A stretch of DNA of 64,000 nt. Source: Flabesymbios commensalis. Its lineage: Eukaryota; Annelida; Polychaeta; Terebellida; Flabelligeridae. Of the stretch, positions 33,851 through 43,810 are shown piece after piece (the stretch's first letter is position 1; each line of letters starts with the position of its first letter). The translations under genes were made by a program, and so were the position numbers. The stretch covers positions 1,537,652 to 1,601,651 of the forward strand of contig OZ024904.1 of assembly GCA_964017125.1 (NCBI GenBank), in the 5' to 3' direction. The notes below the pieces were generated by a model. It was given only the letters and a program-made list of their open reading frames with translations. It ran no database searches and was not told the DNA's origin.

Positions 33851-34555
33851 CAGGTGGCGCAGCAGTATTGTATACGGCACTGGGGCTTAAAACCTGCCCG
33901 GTGCCCAATAACCACCGAAAATAGGGGTTATTACTGCCCGGCCTTATATTACAGGTCGCTGGATGTAGTATTCTATATAATGAATAAATTAAATACATCC
34001 TATATTACCATTATGTACACTATATGTACGTTGATCGTTATTCATTTATATATAATATACCCCCAAAAGACAAACAATTGTGTTGGCTATCAATAGTTTA
34101 GATCTATTTTCAGAAGGTTTTGTGGCGTACGAAAATATCTACACATAGAAATCGTTAATGGTACATACAGCCAGTTCAGTGGAATGTCTTCATTCACCTC
34201 ATGTTAACATATTTTTGCGCAGACCCCGTGTTTTTACTACCCGTCACTTGGAAGTAGGTGCGTCACGTGGTATGGGTGAACCACAGGAGCATGAGACCCC
34301 CCAGGGAGCAGCCCTGCATAGTGACAAGAGTCATAAAGGATGGACATGTGGATTAGTAGGCCTAAACGATTCTACAGAACTCTCACCAAGTCAACGGTAC
34401 TACACATCACCTTTTGCATTTCTCAATGTTGGATCAACACACGCTGTCGGCATTAGAAAACAATTATATATTATCATTAATACGTAGAAAATGACAAAAC
34501 TATCAAATTTGTAATCTATCGTGATCACATACCAGTTTCGGCAACATGCCGGCCT

Positions 34556-35690
34556 GCAAACAAGGCATGTGGTATGAGGACTGGGTGTGTGATATGAGGA
34601 CTGGGTGTGTGATACGAGGACTGGGCATGTGATATGAGGACTGGATGTTCGATATGAGGACTAGGTGTGTGATATAAGGACTGGGCATGTGATATGAGGA
34701 CTGGATGTTCGATATGAGGACTAGGTGTGTGATATAAGGACTGGGCATGTGATATGAGGACTGGGTGTGTGATATGAGGACTGCGTGTGTGATATGAGGA
34801 CTGGGTGTGTGATATAATGACTAGGTGTGTTATATGAGGACTGGGCATGTGATATGAGGACTGGGCGTGTGATATGAGGACTGGGTGTGTGATATGAGGA
34901 CTGGGTGTGTGATATGAGGACTGGATTTTTTTATATGAGGACTGGGTATGTGATATGAGGACTGGTGTGTGATATGAGGACTGGGCATGTGATATGAGGA
35001 CTGGGTGTGTGATATGAGGACAGGGCATGTGATATGAGGACTGGGTGTTTGATATGAGGACTGGGTGTGTTATATGAGGACTAGGCATGTGATATGAGGA
35101 GTGGGTGTGTGATATGAGGACTGGGTGTGTGATATGAAGACTGGGCATGTGGTATGAAGACTGGGCATGTGATATGAGAACTGGGTGTGTGATATGAGGA
35201 CTAGGTGTGCGATATGAGGACTCGGTGTGTGATCTAGAGACTAGGCATGTGATATTAGGACTGGGCATGTGATATGAGGACTGGGCATGTGATATGAGGA
35301 CTGGGTGTGTGATATGAGGACTGTGCATGTGATATGAGGACTGGGTGTGTGATATGAGGACTGGGTGTGTGTGATATAAGGATGGGGCATGTGATAAGAG
35401 GACTGGATGTGTGATATGAGGACCAGGTGTGTGATATGAGGACTGGGTGTGTGATATGAGGACTGGGTGTGTGTGATATAAGGATGGGGCATGTGATAAG
35501 AGGACTGGATGTGTGATATGAGGACCAGGTGTGCGATATGAGGACTGGGTGTGTGATATGAGGACTGGACATGTGATATGAGGACTGGGCATGTGATACG
35601 AGGGCTGGGCATGTGATATGAGGACTAGGCATGTGATATGAGGATTGGGCATGTGATATGAGGACTGGGCGTGTGATATGAGGACTAGGC
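34556..35690. repeat. 20-bp minisatellite (~57 copies)
   Basis: The unit TGTGATATGAGGACTGGG plus two bases repeats every 20 bp with small variation. A 375-codon antisense frame (repeating SSYHTPS-like words) is a by-product. The array abuts a piece of hairpin family H3. Confidence 0.93.
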
Positions 35691-35850
35691 TAGGCTATCG
35701 CAATTCCCGACTTGTAGTGGATAAAGATGATTTGACGTGGTTTGACGTGGTTTTAAAAGTTTCATTGAATTTATCATTATAAAAGTATGTTTACAGGGAT
35801 GTAAAATGATGCTTTAATGCATCGTGAGGACTTAAAGGGTTAAGACATGA
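35690..35850. mobile_element. Hairpin MITE family H3, right part
   Basis: It shares GCTATCGCAATTC, CTTGTAGTGGAT and the end AATGCATCGTGAGGACTTAA with the complete copy at 46003. Confidence 0.7.
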
Positions 35851-36740
35851 AAACGGTTATTTGAGTGCGATATGGGAAAATACAGCGGGTGAGCAGCAGA
35901 CCTTATTTATTGGTCTATAGACGTCAGGTTCTGACGTCTAAATTCGGTCCCTGTAGGTTAACAGAACCACGAAAGCTTTAACCCTGTTAACCATTGAATG
36001 TATGGCTCGTGTTACCTCAGTGCTTTCTGTTTGTGTGTCATATACTAGGACCAATGTGTATGTATTGTCATGTTATATACGTTATGAATAAGTGATGTTT
36101 ATGATATTATCCTATGTCTGGTATCTAAATATATAATAGACAAAGAGGACAACAACTAGACAGCCTTTTAGAAGTATATTTTTATGATAAAACATATGGA
36201 GTATATTTAAAACACATGTATAATGCGAAAACAAATTTAGCCTAGTGTATTCAATTTAAATCGGTTAAAGTTAAAGCCAAACCTATTTGAAAATTATACA
36301 GTCCCCCCATAAGCTAAACATATTATGTGTATTGCTCTAATCAGAAAATATATATCTGAGCAAAACTTTTTAAAAATTATCCTATTTAATATGGTTTCCA
36401 CGGGAAATCATAGAAAATTCATAAAAAACTAGAAGGCCCGTTATATTTGACTTGTCCATAAGGACTGTTTCTCAGAAATGTCAACCGTTTCCCACATGCG
36501 GCACACCTCTTTCCACTAAACAGGACACAAACTCGCAATAAACTTAGTAGGCTCCTGGCCTCCGGCCGGGCCTAATAACGCAGCTGGGTCGAAGAAATGA
36601 AAACGATTTTTGTAGAAAAAAATATTTTTCGCTTACATATGTACACAATTTTATTTCATGATAGAAATAAATCAGCAAAATGAACATTTACATCAGTATC
36701 AAATAATTGTGGCAGGCATATAAGTCCAATGTAATATAAT
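35851..36740. other. Intergenic, mostly unrecognised
   Basis: A short H2-type palindrome occurs at about 35915-35960 (AGACGTCAGGTTCTGACGTC). Otherwise AT-rich sequence without a supported gene. Confidence 0.5.
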
Positions 36741-36744
36741 CATT

Positions 36745-36960
36745 GTAATAGCAATTGGGTAATAATGTAGAATCAATCCTGGATTTATAATCTTTTATAT
36801 GTGGGAAAACATAACGGTACTAGCAATGTGGTGACGTCATCAAAGGAAAGATGGCTGCCAGAAGTATATCCACTTAACAGGTATGCATCGTGCTCGGGGA
36901 GCCACCAGTGTCAACTTAATGTTGGTCCGCTGTCTGCGATGCTAGTTCAATATTATTCCA
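36745..36960 (+). pseudogene. Inverted dead copy of receptor exon 4 and flanking introns
   Basis: The plus strand matches the minus-strand region 28870-28545 of receptor gene A: intron 3 end (AGCAATTGGGTAATAATG), exon 4 (AACATAACGGTACTAGCAAT through the AACAG/GTATG donor at about 36880) and intron 4 start. The acceptor TAG is changed to TAT, and about 28 bases of the exon are missing after GTGGGA. It lies opposite to gene A, so it is an inverted segmental copy. Confidence 0.88.
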
Positions 36961-37569
36961 AAATTACCTTCGGTTTTGTATTTGTTTGGACGGGGCACAC
37001 AGGATGGGCATGACCTATGTTCCAAAATTGACAATTAGTGTAGTCAACTATTAAAATATGCATGGCATATGGGTTCCCCAAAATGCAATAGTGCCCGTAG
37101 GTAGGGCTGGGCCCTATTCCATAATAAAACAAAATATGTGTTTCATACTAAACGCCACATTTGGAGCAAGTTCCCAGTCATAGCAAGTCGATATATACTT
37201 GAGCGACAGCGAGTTAATAATTCCATCAGAGCTCAAAGCTCCTAGCCCTGGCTGGGAGCTGTGGATTGGGTTTGCAAGCTAACTGACTGTATTACTGCGG
37301 GTATCGCGAAACAGCTGACCCCACGCATGTATAGCGTTCACCTGACGTTTCTCCACATCATAATCATTTTAACTATTTATTGTGTGTATAGCTAAAATCG
37401 AGAAGAGTTGCATGTTCATCATTTGTATTAATCATGTATATGCCATGTTCATCATTTGTATTAATCATGTATATACCATCTTTGCCTGGCACTGCATGTC
37501 TTTAAAAAAAGACAACAGTAATAAATCACTTGTTCACTTGACAGGACGGCTTTCCCTCAAACATTGTAC

Positions 37570-37655
37570 ACTCCTCCAATGTTGATTCGATGTTGGTCCA
37601 GCGTCGCAAACGTTGGTCTAACATTAAAATAGCATTGTTTGAATGTCTCGTTGGA
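37570..37655. repeat. GTTGG/CCAAC palindromic repeat, diverged
   Basis: It reads CAATGTTGATTCGATGTTGG, then GCGTCGCAAACGTTGG and TTTGAATGTCTCG. Confidence 0.55.
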
Positions 37656-37989
37656 GTAGTATCTATATAGTCTTGTAATCTGGTTGAATGACTCAGCTAA
37701 ATCCACCTGTACTGTACCGTACATGTCGAAGGCTTGCACGTGACCTATGCATGTGAGCTCAGAACATGCATTTTTAATATTTATTATCTTCCTCCCCACC
37801 ACATAGTTTATTTATATGTCCAATATTATCTGTGGGCCTACAGAAGATGACCATCTCTGGCCCGTACCACAGAAAACCTCTTCACCACCCAACAAATAAA
37901 AATTGTTTTTTTGTCCACATTTTAAAGTCTACAGAACAAATTGGTAGCCATTATAAACAACCACCCTCAGGCACAATCTTTGGTATGGG

Positions 37990-38040
37990 GGCTGCACAGG
38001 GGCGGATCCAGAAATTAATTTGAAAGGGTTCCAATTTAAT
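37990..38040. repeat. Possible hAT-like MITE end
   Basis: CAGGGGCGGATCCAGAAAT resembles a common hAT-type terminal sequence. A reverse-oriented counterpart (CCTGGATCTGCCAC) occurs at about 42770, but the distance is too great to pair them with confidence. Confidence 0.35.
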
Positions 38041-38392
38041 GAGTTATGCATCTAGGCATGATGTTTAGCGGCGTTGGTATCATTATATTATAATATATAT
38101 TAAATGCACGTGATACACGTGACCGGAAAAAATTGGAAATAAGCGAGATAAAATTTTTAATTTTTAATTTTAATGTGTAAATCGCCTTTGAAACTTTACT
38201 CCTTATTATTTTTATGTGTATGTAATAGGACACAAGGGGTGGTGTGATTGTTATGTCATAGTCAAGGCTCCACTGTTGCCGTGATCCATTGTTTACACAT
38301 CAAAATAGGTGTGACAACTAGGCCTAATTGTACCTGCAAATATAATAATGATTTATTCATACTTTGTGTAGAACAAAACATGTACAATGTTA

Positions 38393-38540
38393 CAAATATG
38401 GTATTCATGGTTCCAAGAATCATTAAGATAATAAGTAATCATAATCATAAGTAATAATTAAATAGTTACAAAAATGGTATTCATGATTCCAAGAATCATT
38501 AAGATAATAAGTAATCATAATCATAAGTAATAATTAAATT
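38393..38540. repeat. ~76-bp direct duplication
   Basis: ATGGTATTCATGGTTCCAAG and the following ~60 bases are repeated once with one or two changes. Confidence 0.9.
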
Positions 38541-38739
38541 GCCCGGGATAATTGTAATCACAGTCCAAGATAATTGTAATCGTGCAAAACCGCTTGATCA
38601 TGAGATGATTTCAGATTGGAGCAGAAGCACCTTCTACAGAAATATTGGCAGACAAATCTAGCTTGTTCATTCAAAAAATAAAACCAGAACGATCCAGTGC
38701 AAACTGGTCAAACTGCCGGTTGAACGACTCAGTTTATGA

Positions 38740-38995
38740 TATACATTAACTCTTAGAGCGCTGAATTATATTTTGTTTAAAACATGGAGACTAAAGGGTT
38801 TTTTCAACTTGAAATCATCATAAATGTCTTAGTTAGCTCTTTCTGATTCATTTTAATACCTATGTTATGGGTCTACGACAATTATAAATATTTTAATTCT
38901 TTTATTGCGGGGACCTTCTTTATACGTCGGAATCTGACGTCTACAGACGTCAGATTCTGACGTATAGAGACGGTCCCCACACTGAAAGGGTCAAG
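38740..38995. mobile_element. Hairpin MITE family H2
   Basis: Starts TTAACTCTTAGAGCGCTGAA and contains GAATCTGACGTCTACAGACG; ends CACACTGAAAGGGTCAA. Confidence 0.75.
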
Positions 38996-38999
38996 CAAT

Positions 39000-39470
39000 A
39001 TTCGTAGCCTTGTCTTATCTAATTGTCAAAAGTAGTTATAATCGGCTGGTGGGGTTTTTCAGCGTTATGGGTTGTAGAATCTCTGCACGTTAGTTGGGTT
39101 CCTACGTTATCACTAACCGGGGGGTAATGTAGGATCTCTGCCTCGCTAGATCATCGTGACAGTCGACCCCAGTCTCCACGGACGCGGGGGGACGGCTGGA
39201 TGGCTGCCTCGCTTCGGTATATTAGTGACGTGCGCATAAACCCAATCACCATGCGGTTGTGGCCTTTTTCGCGCACTTGTAGTCTAGCCCCTGACGACTG
39301 CAGACGTGTTGCAGGTTGGCAGATTAGAGTTAGCCTAGGGGCGTGTCGTGCACGGAACTGTACATTGCCGATGTTCAAATAAATATAATGAACTGAAGAA
39401 GAGTTTTGTGAAGTCAATCGGAACCGTTGACCCGACGGGGAAAGAAGGAAGATAGAAATAAAATGGTGAA
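39000..39470. other. GC-rich unrecognised stretch
   Basis: It has a higher GC and CpG content than its surroundings. Open frames on both strands (62-88 codons) have no recognisable similarity. It could be a promoter island or the edge of an unrecognised element. Confidence 0.35.
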
Positions 39471-39544
39471 TGATAAGCGGGTCTTGCCGCTCACCCTACT
39501 GGTAGACCCTCCTGCTATTCCCATAGGGTTAACATGCACAGATT

Positions 39545-39695
39545 TAATGTTATCATGAACTGTGTAAACTGGTCTTTACTATTGTGTATCACTTTTCATT
39601 ACTATATCAATCGCTGTAGCTGACGTCGACTCTTTAAGACTCAAATGGTGGCTCTTCACAAAGTGGCGAGTACACACTTTCAGTACTTATACTTT
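39545..39695 (+). pseudogene. Inverted copy of receptor intron 4 end
   Basis: It matches the reverse complement of 27660-27800 (ATCATGAACTGTGTAAA, TCGACTCTTTAAGACTCAAA, ACACACTTTCAGTAC), the intron sequence just before exon 5 of gene A. Similarity stops before the exon would begin. With 36745-36960 it shows that the inverted copy once spanned exon 4 to about exon 5 and was then expanded by insertions. Confidence 0.75.
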
Positions 39696-39784
39696 GGACG
39701 CACTGTGAGATATGGCATTTTGAAACAATATCATCATTTTATGGGATTGCCTATTGATTGCAATATTCACATATTATAGGATTT

Positions 39785-39980
39785 TGGAATGGTGATCAGT
39801 ATTGAGAAAACCGAAGCAATGCTTATCACAGCAAAACATAAAAATTATCGTCTGACAGGGGCACAAAGGGACCTCAACATAAATTTGCATGGAGATACAG
39901 TTATCAGTACAAAACAAGACAAACTATTGGACATATTAATCGATAATCATTTTGATAGGAACATAAGTATGACATAACCA
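39785..39980 (+). mobile_element. LINE reverse-transcriptase fragment
   Basis: A 62-codon frame with MVISIEKTEAMLI and KLLDILIDNHFD, the thumb region of L2/CR1-like reverse transcriptase. Confidence 0.6.
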
Positions 39981-40129
39981 TGAAATATTTAGCTTGGTTG
40001 ATTTTAACCAGCTGTGTAAACATAAAGGCTTAGACCTATGCGTAATACGCGATGTCTGGACAAGTATGTGTTATAGGGCTGATCATGATAACGCTGAGTC
40101 AATTAACGGCAATATATGAGCTATTATAA

Positions 40130-40440
40130 TAAGGGGAGCTCTAAAGTAACAATTAAAATAACCCCAATAGTCAACTGGCTATTAAAATAACCCTAATAGT
40201 CAACTAGCGATTAAAATCATCGTAAAAAATCAACTAGCTAATAAAATCACTGCGAATAATCCACTGATTATTAAAATTACAATATTCTAATAGTCCACTG
40301 GCTACTACTATTATATATAGTCCACTAGCTATTACTAATAGTCAACTATCTATAAACATAACTACTAATAAGCACTCCCCCCCCCGGCGCTGGCCCGTCA
40401 ATAAGTCAACATTGAGTCTACGTTTTGTGTTTGCTGGGCT
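40130..40440. repeat. AT-rich repeats and partial palindromic MITE
   Basis: Repeated TAATAGTCAACTGGCTATTA-like words between 40140 and 40370, a C run at about 40376-40385, then the right half of a GTTGG/CCAAC element ending GTTTGCTGGGCT. Confidence 0.55.
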
Positions 40441-40739
40441 TTAGAAAGGTATTAAAATATATGCTAATAAGCATATTAAAGCATGATAATGTAATGGGTA
40501 AAATCACCAGAAACAAGCATAGTATATTGTAAATATTGTAACTTCGTTTGGTGCACTCTATAGGGTACTCCTCAGCACTTTACTTACACATAATTAAATC
40601 TTTATGATTTGGGTTTAATATTGAACAATATTATTCCAGACATCAGCTCTACTAACCAGATCTAAGCTGATGTCACAAGAAATATTAATGGTAGAAAAAA
40701 CGTTTTTTTACTCGTAAATTCGTCAACACATTCGATCAT

Positions 40740-40950
40740 CAATTTAACCTTTGTGAAACTGAGTATTTTTGTATAAACCATGGAGACCAAGGGATTTTTC
40801 AAGTTTTTCCCACTTTATTTGAATACCTATGTTATTGGTCTATAGTCATTATAAGTTTTTAATTCATCAGACGTCTTTAGACGTCAGAATCAGACGTCTA
40901 TAGACGTCAGATTCTGGCGCCTAAAGTAGGTCCCTGCACTGAATGGGCTA
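40740..40950. mobile_element. Hairpin MITE family H2
   Basis: Contains ACCATGGAGACCAAGGG and the palindromic run of GACGTC words at 40868-40910. Confidence 0.7.
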
Positions 40951-41049
40951 AGGATTTCAAAGTAGCCATAATCTCTATAATCATGAAGACAAGTCAACAG
41001 AATAAAGCAAACATGATTTGAATCCTCATTAGATTGTCATTTGCTTCAC

Positions 41050-42559
41050 CATTCATGCGAGACTGCACTTACTCTCATGGTAGACACGTGGCTCTCAGCA
41101 TTAATTAGAGGCAATGAAATCGGCTTATTGCTAGTAGATTTATGCAAAGCATTTGATCTAGTAGATCATAATATCTTGATTAAAAAACTTAAACTTTACA
41201 AATGAAGCTCCGTAGCGTTAAGCTGGTTTGAATCTTACCTTAGAAATAGAAAACAGTTTGTAGTCATAAATGGTACAAAATCAAACCCATTAAATATAAA
41301 ATCAGGGGTACCCCAAGGATCGATCATGGGCCCACTACTTTTTATTATTTTTATATCTCTAGAAAAATACTTAAGTGACATCAACCTATTCGCAGATGAT
41401 GCAGTTGAGAGTGTTGAACACAAAACCAAAGATAAAATAATTTAAAAACTACAAGAATGTGCAGTCAGTTTGGATAGATGGTGTCTTCAAAACAAAATGG
41501 TACTCAGCATTGAAAAAACTAAAACCTTATTTATATCTAATAGAGAGAAATCTGTTCAGATAAATACTAATTGCAATTTAGCAAATGTAAAAATAGGTAA
41601 TACTATAATTGATGAAGTAAACAGTACATCACTACTAGGGGTTAATGTAGACAATACTCTCTCCTGGACTATGCAGGTCGCTCAGGTCAAAAAGTGTACC
41701 TCCTACCGTTTATTCCTGTTCAGAACGATTAGAAAATACTTGCCATTAGAAACCAGGATTAAATATTATGATTATTATGTTAAACCACTCATTGAATATT
41801 GTAGCTCAGTTTGGGGTATCTGCTCGAAAGAAAATCAGACTAAAATCATTAAAATTCAAAAGAAAGCAGCAAGATTAATACTAGAAGCACCTCCCCTAAC
41901 CCCAAGTAAACACATGTTTCAACAGCTAAAATGGTTACCGTTTAATGAAATAGTAAAATTTAAGCAGGTTTGTCTTGTCTATAAAGCAGTTAATGGTAAT
42001 GCGCCTCAATATATACAGACTATGTTTACTAATATTAAAGACAATTCGAATTATTCACTTAGATCTTCAGCAAATAAAAAATTATTCGTTCCTAGAACAC
42101 ATCATAAATCCTTATCATACACAGGCATAATTATATGGAATGCCTTACCAGAAAACATAAAATCTTCAAAAACATTTACCAAATTCAAGAAGAAAATTAA
42201 GAAGAAAATAAATATAGATAATATTAAGTAATTCGCCGATACAATGTAGCATATATTGTTCAACAACCATGTTATTCAATTTTGTATATATATTATCATT
42301 ATTGCTTGTACATAGCTTACACTGCTCTGCAGAGACAAGAGGCAGTATCTGCTTACTTGTATAGTAAGCAGATGCTGCTTTTTGCCTTTGCACGGCAGTA
42401 CATATACATGTTTTAAAGACTCTTCTCTGATTATGCTGTATATATATTATTACTTTATTCATTATTACTTATGTATTATGTATTTTGTATTTTTGAATGG
42501 TTGAGGGCCCCAAGGAAGATGGGCAAATGCTCATTGTGTTTACCCTCTTTAAATAAAGA

Positions 42560-42591
<32 letters not shown>

Positions 42592-42593
42592 GA
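41050..42593 (+). mobile_element. LINE, L2-like, 5'-truncated, with 3' UTR and (ATT)n tail
   Basis: The first recognisable text is HSCETALTLMVDTW (41053), then LLVDLCKAFDLVDHNILI, SGVPQGSIMGPLLF and NLFADDA (the YADD box). Two in-frame stops (TGA 41203, TAA about 41442) precede an intact 253-codon end, 41470-42231, with RWCLQNKMVLSIEKTKTL. The 3' UTR (GGGCCCCAAGGAAGATGGGC, AATAAAG) ends in ATT repeats at 42562-42593. It is comparatively young beside the other LINEs here. Confidence 0.88.
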
Positions 42594-43435
42594 TCAGATA
42601 TCGCTACCTATGCTTCCCTCATATGTCCTAAATTGTGGAGTCGATTGTCACGAAAAGCCTCTGTCGAATTGATGAATTTATTAATGGCCCAATGTAGGTT
42701 TGTCGATTTCAAATGTGCATTTGAAACATAGTGGGGGGGGAGGGGGTGGGGGGCGCTATTTGCACCACACCTGGATCTGCCACTTGCCTGTGACAAACTA
42801 CATGCACCCTAGCCGTGTCGTCCTTTCCGAGGCCGTGGATTGATATATTTGCTTTAAGCCTACCCGTAAAAGTCAACATTACGGTGACTGAGAGAGATCT
42901 CGACCCCAAGGTCCAAGAAATGTTCATGACTTTTTAATGACGGTGCGACCTGTGAGCTGAGCATGCGGGCATTTAACTGAAATGTTACCGATCCTAAAAA
43001 AAATTTACTTTCGATCTGATTATTTGAGGGAAAATCTTACATATGACCGTCCTAAGAAATGTCCCACGATTTTGAACAGGGTCAGTCTGTGGCTGAAACC
43101 TGTTTCCGCCACTGTGACTACAAGCAGCCTAGCAAACATAACATGTTGAATGAATGCTGTTTTAAAATTGGTACACCATCTACGACGCTGGCCCAACATT
43201 AAAACAACAATGGGCTAACTCTTCGTGCTTACTGGGATCCCAACAACAAGAGGCGTTGACTGAATGTTGTTTTAATGTTGGCCCACCGTCTTCGACGTCG
43301 GCCCAACATTAAAACAACATTCGGTCAACGCCAGTATGATATCGCTGATAAGTGAACCACATAGGTATGCAAAGTCGCGGTACAAACTCCGCATTTACAG
43401 GTGTGTAGGCCTATATACAGATATACATGTTAAGA
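42594..43435. repeat. Intergenic with two palindromic MITEs and a G run
   Basis: A G-rich tract lies at 42730-42755. Two adjacent GTTGG/CCAAC elements occupy about 43130-43240 and 43248-43340; the second is close to a perfect palindrome around CCGTCTTCGACGTCGG. Confidence 0.65.
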
Positions 43436-43439
43436 TATA

Positions 43440-43767
43440 GCTGTGACAGTACCGAGCAACGGTGTAAACAAATCAATAACTGTCTGGAGTGAATGCCTTC
43501 AACAGTCACAAAGCAGTCAGACAGTCACACAGAGATTGTGGGTGTGATACTGGGTAGACATGTCTGAGTTTTTTAACTAGTATATTATCGCTGTGTGTGC
43601 CAGGCAACAGCCGCAACAAATCACTGACAGTCTGGAGTGAACACCTTCAACAGCACAGACAATGGATAATACGAAGGTAAATAAAAGAAAATGGAGGAAA
43701 AAAAGAAGTTAGAGACTGAATTATCAATGAAAATGTAATATCTATCTATCAAACATTCCCCTTGTGT
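43440..43767 (+). other. Putative 5' UTR exon and intron of TRIM gene
   Basis: A donor-like AAG/GTAAAT at 43676-43677 and an acceptor-like CTTGTGTAG at 43759-43767 would make a ~91-bp intron before the start codon. A ~65-base segment (TGTCTGGAGTGAATGCCTTC) at 43442-43505 recurs at 43596-43662. Transcript evidence is absent. Confidence 0.4.
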
Positions 43768-43810
43768 AGGAGAAAAACAAGTATATATAAACTATAAATA
43801 CATTATCACC

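Noticed and set aside
34503-35652. 375-codon antisense frame
   Set aside because: A 20-bp minisatellite read in a stop-free frame; the peptide is a simple repeat and frames break when the unit count shifts.
39000-39470. Possible LTR or gene start in a GC-rich stretch
   Set aside because: No matching second end, primer-site text or coding domain was found.
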